In this document: positions 56,753 to 64,000 of the stretch, piece after piece | How positions within the stretch are numbered: the stretch's first letter is position 1 | How the letters are laid out: each line of letters begins with the position of its first letter | Source of the DNA: Gordionus sp. m RMFG-2023 | Lineage: Eukaryota; Nematomorpha; Gordioida; Chordodea; Parachordodidae | Direction: 5' to 3' | Length of the DNA stretch: 64,000 nucleotides | Assembly (NCBI RefSeq): GCF_954871325.1 | Contig: NC_088776.1 | Span: 41,992,569-42,056,568 of the forward strand | Notes under the pieces: model-generated | The model's database searches: none | Told to the model about the DNA's origin: nothing | What the model saw: only the letters and a program-made list of their open reading frames with translations | Program-made: the position numbers and the translations under genes

Positions 56753-58488
56753 CAGTGGCGTAGCCAGGATTTTATCATGGGGGGGGGGGGGGGGGGGGGG
56801 GTTGCCCTCCAAACCTCCTATTTTTTTAACACTTAATTGCTTATATTTTTGGATTTGTTAAATTGTTTTATATTTTCATATAACAAAATTTTAGGCTATT
56901 TTATTTTATATTTTACATTCCTTTATTTAATCATATATATATTTTTATTAATTAAAATATTTTCAAAATGTTGATATTTTATATAATACAGATTTTAATA
57001 TTAAAAATTATAATGTATAAAGACTCTATTTTAAAAAAAGTAATTTTTTATAATTATATAAAATATGTGAAATTCTTATGCAAATAATGGTATTTAAAAA
57101 AATATGATGATATTATCTTATAAATAATACTTTTTTTACAAAAAAAAAAGAAATCTTATTGCTATTTTTTGATTTGAATTTAAAAAGAGAGATCTACTTT
57201 TCTCAGAGATTTTGCTAATTCATCTAGAATCAAATTTTTATCTAAAATAATCTCCTTGTTAATATTCAATAGGGCTAATCCATTTAAACGTTTTTCACCG
57301 GTTGTGTTTCTTAAATAGGTTTTTAACCTTTTTAAAGTTGAAAAAGATCTTTCATTAATGCAGGTACTAATTGGCAAGGTAGTTAAAATTAATGATGTTT
57401 TGATATTAGGCAGGGAATCTAAAATGCAAATACACATGGAAAGGGCCTACAGAGCATTTTTTGGTCTCAAAAAATACCCTATTCTGTCAAGATTTTTATA
57501 CCAAAATTCGACATCACAAAGTAACTTATCATATGAACCTACTAAATCATCAGCATAAAACTCTGAGATTTTTTTAATATCCTCTCGTGTTTCAAGTGTA
57601 ATCAACAGTTTAGACTCAACCGGCAAAAGAAAATAAAAGTCAAGTGTAATCAACAGTTTAGACTCAACCGGCAAAAGAAAATAAAAGCTTTGAAAATATA
57701 ATTATGACTAATAAATCTTTCTTTTAATTGAAATAAAAATGTATCAATAAGAGGAATAAAAATGTTTATTTTATAAAAATCCTCAATCGTAGATGCATCA
57801 ATATTTGATCGATTGGATTGTCTAGAGACTACTCTAGATTTAAAAATTTCAATTCCAAACATATTAGCAATCTCCTTTACTTTTTCATATATTTCATGAA
57901 ATTTTTCATCCACATTCTCTCTGATATTAATCTCCCTTAAATCCAAATCAATTTTTTGTAGCATTTTGCTAAAATCATATGTATAATTAAATAAAATATA
58001 AACATATTGAATTGAAATTTAAAACTGTGGCTTAATAATAGCCTGCAAAAGATTTTCGGCATCTGCTGAATCTTTTTCCTTGCTTGATATATAAAATTCT
58101 AGTGCTGCAAAGACAACATCATATATTTCAATAAAGAGTTTCACCAACTCTTGTCTTTCGATGAATCTAGTCGGACAAAATCTTTAGTTTTTTTTGATTT
58201 TTTAAGTCAATATCATGATACGTTTGAATAAATAACTCCTTTTTTTGGGTGGTGTGAAATAGCTGCAAACCAATAAATATAAAAATAATCAAATGTGTAT
58301 ATCTATTATTATTTATAATAAATTTAAAACATAAAAATCAAGCGTTTATTAAGAATTTATTAAATTAAAATTAAAAAAAATAAATTAAAAAAATAAAATT
58401 AAAAAAAAAAAATTTTTTTTTAATTTTTCATAGGGGGGAGGGGGGGGGGGGGGGGGGGGGTTGAACCTTCCCTATGCCTACGCCACTG
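56753..58488 (-). mobile_element. 1.74-kb TTF-type hAT with poly-G ends, inserted in satellite
   Basis: Left end CAGTGGCGTAGCCAGGATT, right end inward CAGTGGCGTAGGCATAGGG. Perfect ACCTAGTT at 56745-56752 and 58489-58496, itself part of the satellite unit. G runs of 23 (56779-56801) and 27 with one A (58433-58460) lie just inside the ends. The minus strand (57180-57964) keeps LPISTCINERSFSTLKRLKT, YKINIFIPLIDTFLFQLKER and related blocks; the N-terminal two thirds are deleted. Confidence 0.92.
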
Positions 58489-58496
58489 ACCTAGTT

Positions 58497-59670
58497 AAAT
58501 GTTTGTGATTGTAGAAAGATGTTCTAAAACCTTTGGGTCTAGTAATGAATTGGCTCTCCCACTATATTCTATTCCACAGAACTAAATTATAAATTTTTTT
58601 AAAATTTTTGTCTTAAACATAGTTTAAAATATATGATACTAAAAAAATGTTCAAAATCTTTTGGGTTTAATAATAAATTAGCACTGTTATTATATCTTAG
58701 TCTACGAGGAAAAAAAAATACGAAAATTCATTAAAAATTTGCTTTAAGTTTTTAGTTAAAAGTTTTTGATACAAGGAAGAGGTTCTAAAACCTTTGAGTC
58801 TAGCAATGTATTGGCACTGCCATTATATTTTACCCAATGAGGGAAAAATTATGAAATCTTTTTTAAAGTTTGTTTTAAGCCTAGTTAAGTATTTTACAGT
58901 AAAAAGGTGCTCAAAAGTTTAGTAATAAATTGGCACTAGCATTATATTTTACTCCACGAGAAAAAATTAATTATCATAATTTTTTAAAATTTTGTTTTAA
59001 GCTTAATTAAAATTTTTTGACACTAAAAAATGTTCAAAAACCTTTGGTTCTAGTATTAAATTAGCACTGCTATTTTATTTTACCCCACGAGAAAAAATAA
59101 ATTATCGCGAGAAAAAATAAATTATTTAATTTTTTTTAAATTTATTTTAAGCCTATTTATATGTTTTTGTTACTATAAAGATGTTCTAAAACATTTGAGT
59201 TCAAAGAAATTTCTAGTTCTAATATTTTTTAAACCCCGCGTAAAATGTAGAAATAAAATTAATTATATTTTGAGCAAGGTTCATATAGTATTAAACCCAC
59301 ATGCTATTCCATTTTATTCCACGATGAAAGTTAAAATATAAATATTTTTAAAAACATTTTTATGAGACTATTTAAAAGTTTTTGATACTATAATTTTTTT
59401 TAAAGCCTTTGATTTCATCGAGAGATTCCCATTGACATTATTTTTTATAATTTCTTGCGTTAAAATTTTTAAATATTAAAAAAATATATTTGAGCCCAAT
59501 GCTAAGTTTGGGTCTAGTAATAAGTTGTCACTATCATTATATTTTAATCCACAAGATAATTAAAAATTTGAAAAATTTTACCAACTTTGTTTTGTGCCTA
59601 ATGAAAAGTTTTTGATATTAGAAAAAAGTTCCAAAAGCCCTAGTGTTAAGGATAAATTAATAATGCTATT
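58497..59670. repeat. ~128-bp satellite, right block
   Basis: About nine units continuing the array at 55490, increasingly diverged toward 59670, where the repeat becomes hard to follow. Confidence 0.8.
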
Positions 59671-60783
59671 ATTTTTTATTTTTTTTTTTAACTTGAATTT
59701 AATTTAAAATTTGGTATTAGAAATGAGTGGTATACCATTTGAAACTTATTAATGGATTTATAGTGGAAAAGAAAAGCCTGGGGAAGTTGATTAGTCATCC
59801 CATATTAAAATTTAAGACACTTGGATATATAAATTTATCCTAAAATAGATCTTAAATCGTCCATCTATATGCTACAAATATTTTGAATACAAATTTTTTA
59901 TATAAAATTTGGAAAATGTTTGTAAGACAAATAATTTTAACAAAATTATCGTAATTTCTGATTTTTACAAAAATTAATGATGAATTTTACAAACATATAT
60001 GATGTCAGAAAAGGAATGATTAAAAATTATAGCAAAATAAAATTAAGTACGACAAAAATAGTTTCCAAAAGAAAGATAAGGACAAGATATTGATATCTTG
60101 TTTGGGGAGATTGTTATACCCCCTATTTTTTTCTATTCTCCAGAATACTCCAAAATAAATGGTCTAAAAGCATTGAAGAAATGGGTAAAAAATTTTAAAA
60201 ATAACGATAAATCCACAAAAAGATGTATACTGTATCTATTTTAATTTTACTTTAATTTGTCCTCTTAAAAAAATATTTTTTAATATTTTTTTTATGTATA
60301 TTTATTATTTCTTAATTCACTCAGCTTGATTATCAACAACTTATTATCATAAAAATATAATGAATTTTTTATTTCCTTATTTCATTTCTTAAAATGTATG
60401 AAGCCTTAAAATCGTACTTTCTTTCAATTAACAAATCCAACAATTATCAGAAATTTTTGGAATTGATTTAAAAAACGCATATGTGATTTGCCCATTCCTT
60501 GATGTATAATTCATTAAAAATGGACAAAAAATTCAAGTCGATGCTTTAAGAGATATGTTATAGGCATTGCATGTAATGAGTTGCTCTTAGGTCAGAATCT
60601 CTAGAATAAATGGATGGAAATAAAAATTCCAAGTAGTCACATTTAGAAAAGTCTATATAAGCTTTGAATATAAAAATTTTTTTTTAAGTTAAGTTGTTTA
60701 ACCTCAGACAAGTTTATAGATAAAAATAATCAAAATTAATTAATAAAAAATTAGACATCTGACAAGGATTACTGCTAATCAGG
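59671..60783. other. AT-rich DNA, nothing recognised
   Basis: No ORF, repeat or element end could be supported here. Confidence 0.4.
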
Positions 60784-61557
60784 TAGTGTTGTAAACGAAC
60801 GCGTTTATAAAGAACGCGTTCAAAACGAACGCGTTCGTGAAAGAAGTTCGTTTTTTTGAAAAAAATGATGAACGGCCTTCCTTTTATTATTGACGAACTT
60901 TGAACGTGAACGCGTTCTTTTTTTATGACGAACGCGTTTGAATTTAACGTTCGTTCAATTTTAAAAATACTTTTTATTTTTATTTATTTGAAAAATTTAA
61001 TATTAATCCGAATTTTTTAAAAAAATGTATTATTTATATTTTTTAATCAGCTGTATTTCCTTTTCACATTTATTTTTTTAATACGCCATTATTATAATTT
61101 ATTAATTTGAATATTTTTGTTTATATTTTAATTTAATAGATTAGCATAAACATGGATATTTAATCCATCATCTGATTCTGAAAATCCAAAATCAGATGAA
61201 TTATCATTAACATGGCCAAATATGATAAATGTTTTACAGTAACATCCTATATTGAAGGAACTAATTCAATGCTTACCAAGTGTAAAATGTGCCCAAAAAG
61301 TATTATATTGTCAAAATCTTCAGGTTCCAATTTAAAACGACATTTGATTGTAATATTAATTATTTTATATAATATAATATAACTAAGTAAAATCATTAAA
61401 TTTAAAGAAAAAATGCATTTGAGTTATTTGACCCCAACAATAACGATAGTTATTTTAAAATTAAAAAAAAATTAGTGGCCTCAAATATGGTCAATTCGCC
61501 GTATTAAATGGGATTAATAAAAAATATTAAACTTATCACTCTCAATTAATTACATAC
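60784..61557 (+). mobile_element. GAACGCGTTC-type hAT, copy iv, 5' part
   Basis: The intact left end TAGTGTTGTAAACGAACGCG is followed by repeated GAACGCGTTC. The plus strand at 61230-61345 encodes a BED finger: FTVTSYIEGTNSMLTKCKMC then SGSNLKRHL. Sequence is almost the same as copy i (2440-2760). The 3' part is replaced at about 61558 by another hAT. Confidence 0.78.
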
Positions 61558-62012
61558 ATTGTTAAAGAAACACATAATTTTGAAAATATCCTAAATATTA
61601 TGTATAAAAAATATCATCATGCTTTTAAAGAATTGTATAAATACTAGCAGCAGCCATCATAATTAGGGTACCAACGGGTTTTTGTGTGGCCTCTTTCTCT
61701 ACATTAAAGAGAGTTCTATCTAACAGCAGAGAGTCGATGAAAGATCAACTTAAGCAAAATTTAGTATTAATAGCTTATGAAAAAAATAACACAAAACTTT
61801 AATTCATTTATGTTAAAATTTATAAATAAAAATCGTCGTATTATATTTATTATTTGTATATTCGTATTATAGTATTATTTTGTATTCATATTATATTAAA
61901 TAGCAAAATATATCTATGAATGCTTAATTATTTGTTTAATTTTAAAAAAATAGTGGCCCCCTCAAGTAAGCAGCTAACCCCCCTCGCTTAAAATTCCTGG
62001 CTACGGCCCTAA
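61558..62012 (+). mobile_element. TTF-type hAT, 3' end only
   Basis: Plus strand at about 61640-61800 gives RVPTGFCVASFSTLKRVLSN, SRESMKDQLKQNLVLIAYEK, an almost undamaged hAT dimerisation domain. The right end, inward AGGGCCGTAGCCAGGAATT, is at 62010. No left end; the junction with copy iv is abrupt. Confidence 0.7.
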
Positions 62013-62039
62013 GTTTAGTACTAAATAGGTTATTGGTGT

Positions 62040-62234
62040 TTCATATTGCGGTCACTAATCAATTTTATGAAATAATAGGTTAAAGCAATGTATCTGCTAA
62101 AGCACTTTCTTTTTGATAATTAGCATCAATTTTGAATAATGGATTAACACCATTACGTTCATAGTCGTGTAGCAATTTACTAAACAAATACCACATTTTA
62201 TAAAATCGTCTATGTCCATCATTCCCCAAAATTA
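62040..62234 (-). other. unrecognised coding-like fragment
   Basis: The minus strand reads about 52 open codons (IILGNDGHRRFYKMWYLFSK then LLHDYERNGVNPLFK), with a composition more like protein than the AT-rich background. It ends where the LINE copy begins. I do not recognise it. Confidence 0.3.
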
Positions 62235-63610
62235 TCATTCTTTCCTCTACACCGAACCTTTTGTCTAAATACATTTGTGCTTACCGTCCAAGTAGAAATA
62301 TAAACGAACCAATATTAGTTTTAAAGATTTTAATGCAGAAATGTCAGAAGTATAAAATACCTTTTTACTTTATTTTTATCGACTTTAAACGTGCTTTTGA
62401 TAATGTTAACCATGATGCGCCATGGAAGATTTTAACCGAATGTAGCATTGACTAATATTATTAGGATCCATAAAACACATTATAGCAGTCTTTTTGCCTC
62501 CTTTAAAATTAATAATAAGGTTTCTCCATTTTTTAGGACAAAGAAAGGGGTAAAACAAGGGTGTGTTCATTCCCCACATTTGTTGTATATACTCATGAAT
62601 AAAATCATAGTAGATACGCTGGGTACTGCAAATCTCTTAGAATTAAGGTCCAATCAGTCGTGCTTCTTGGAAAATAGGGTGATATGTTATGCTGATGACA
62701 TAGTATTGATAACAAAAAGTTTGGAAGATACCCAAAATTTGATCTTTATATTGAACTCCTTTAGTCTTAAGGTTGGCTTGGGTATAAACTTTGATAAAAC
62801 AGTGGTAATGCCCTCGTCTCAAGCGCCCCTTCTGAATAATTTGGTGGTTGGAGGAAAGTTGGTTAAGGTGGTGAAATCCTTCAAATATCTATGTGTAACC
62901 ATTGACAATAAAGGTAGTTGTAAAGAGGAAATAAAAATCCGTGTACAAAATGCTAGAGCAGCTTTTATAAATTTTTCAAACTGTGGAAAGCTAGGGAGAT
63001 ATCCGTTTTTACTAGACTCCGTATTTTCAACTCAACTATCATTCCGATTCACTTTTATGGCGGTGATACATGGGAGATTACCAAGACCGAAACTAGGAAA
63101 TTACAAACGTTTGTAAATAAATGTATAAGAATAATAAATGGCATCTTCTACCCTAATATTATCTCGAATGAAAACCTTTAGAAGATTTCTAACATACCCA
63201 AGTATACGTGTCTTTAAAAAAGAAGCGCCTTACTTTCTTTGCCCATATTTTGAGAAACCATAGTAACAATAGCCTCGTTATTGATGCCATCAATTAGTTA
63301 TACTCCTTTAAAATGGAAAACATATTGCAAATATAAGACATGGTTCTATAGAGCCTTGAAGGACATAATGAATCTAAACTTAAATTTGAAATAGTTTCTA
63401 AGGCTAAATAAAAACAAAAAATATATAAAGAAATTAATAAAAATTAAATCGAACTACCTAAATCTCTCATAAATTTTTTTTTCTGGATTCATGTTATTTA
63501 ATCTCTTTATTTCTCAATTTACCTCCTGACTTTGTCTTTCACCTTTTCTGTGAATTACTTTCTTCACTGACATTAGCTTTTATCATTGATTTAATGTACT
63601 AATTTAAATC
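62235..63610 (+). mobile_element. RTE-type LINE copy 2, strongly 5' truncated
   Basis: Homologous to 44626-47140 from the ILSSTPNLLSKYI block on. Plus-strand frames 62261-62455 and 62448-63116 give FIDFKRAFDNVNHD, GVKQGCVHSP, YADDIVLITKSLED (YADD at 62688-62699) and the thumb; a further frame change at about 62960 and several stops follow in the C-terminal region (63110-63440). The 3' UTR matches the first copy (AATTACTTTCTTCACTGAC). Confidence 0.85.
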
Positions 63611-64000
63611 GGTCCGTCACATACATTTAATTACATATATAATGTCTTAGGTGTTGTTGTACTTCCTATATTTTCCCATTATATAAGTTAATCTATGTTC
63701 ATGGCATTGAGAAATAGTTTGTGATTTGTGTTTCTTGTGTGGGCTAGAATTAACTTCGGCTCTTTTTAATATTATACTTAGTTTTAGGTATGTTTTGTAT
63801 TTTTCCATAGATTTAAATGTTTCTGGGGTAGAAGATATTCTTTTGTTTATGAGACATTTATTGTTTGTAGTCATCTATTTCTATTTATTTTTTTTCTTTT
63901 CCCAGTTTTTGATCTCTAGCATGTCCGTCCCCTCTATGGACTAATATAGAAATTGTGGATTCCTCAGTCTAGAAAATACCGATTTCTCTCGTATCTTCCA
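63611..64000. other. window end, nothing recognised
   Basis: Two overlapping short ORFs on opposite strands (63647-63944) have no recognisable similarity. Confidence 0.3.

Noticed and set aside
60090-60140. Possible LTR end (TGTTATACCCCC)
   Set aside because: No second copy, no internal genes and no duplicated flank could be found; a single short motif is not enough.

Overview
This window is nuclear DNA of a very AT-rich animal genome. The evidence is two spliced host genes with animal-type orthologues, GT-AG introns from 42 nt to 9.6 kb, and a dense load of hAT and RTE-type elements. The exact lineage cannot be fixed from the sequence; AT-rich arthropods and cnidarians (including myxozoans) would both fit.

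Host genes. Two conserved genes lie head to head around 18.3-18.8 kb. On the minus strand is translation initiation factor eIF4G: one exon (15924-18302) carries the disordered N-terminus, an eIF4E-binding motif and the start of MIF4G, and a second (4988-6322) carries the rest of MIF4G plus MA3. A 9.6-kb intron splits the MIF4G domain. On the plus strand is cyclin-dependent kinase 10, spread over about 22 kb (18772?-41126) in seven exons totalling about 329 codons. Its introns are 93, 61, 8222, 42, 3616 and 9331 nt. The exons join in phase into a kinase that aligns end to end with animal CDK10.

Everything else is repeats, mostly nested. The eIF4G intron holds a long-inverted-repeat element (6866-10810) with two or three smaller elements inside it, and an inverted tandem array (11390-15580) around a hAT fragment. 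CDK10 intron 3 holds a 4.4-kb long-inverted-repeat element (20044-24486) encoding an 'SDG..QYKN..EWHFF' protein, with a hAT inserted in it, and a complete 992-bp hAT derivative with an 8-bp target duplication. Intron 5 holds a 744-bp hAT. Intron 6 holds a large hAT-like unit containing a second SDG-protein element (35059-37243), tandem repeats, a tRNA-like SINE head and a 200-bp hAT MITE.

The right third (41-64 kb) has no host gene I can recognise. It contains a nearly open RTE-type LINE (44626-47140) in an older LINE, hAT fragments, and a triple nest at 49.99-55.12 kb (hAT inside a TTAA-flanked palindrome inside a TA-flanked minisatellite palindrome). It then has a ~128-bp satellite (55.49-59.67 kb) carrying a hAT with poly-G ends, a BED-finger hAT, and a second 5'-truncated LINE copy.

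The most interesting candidate for an undescribed system is the long-inverted-repeat superfamily. Three dissimilar elements share related termini (GGGTnATTCCATA-like), and two encode the same SDG protein family. Other strong points are the in-frame 42-nt intron just before the CDK10 DFG motif and a hAT deletion derivative that has multiplied while keeping an ORF for the dimerisation domain only. Coordinates and identities come from reading by eye; no alignment or search was run.
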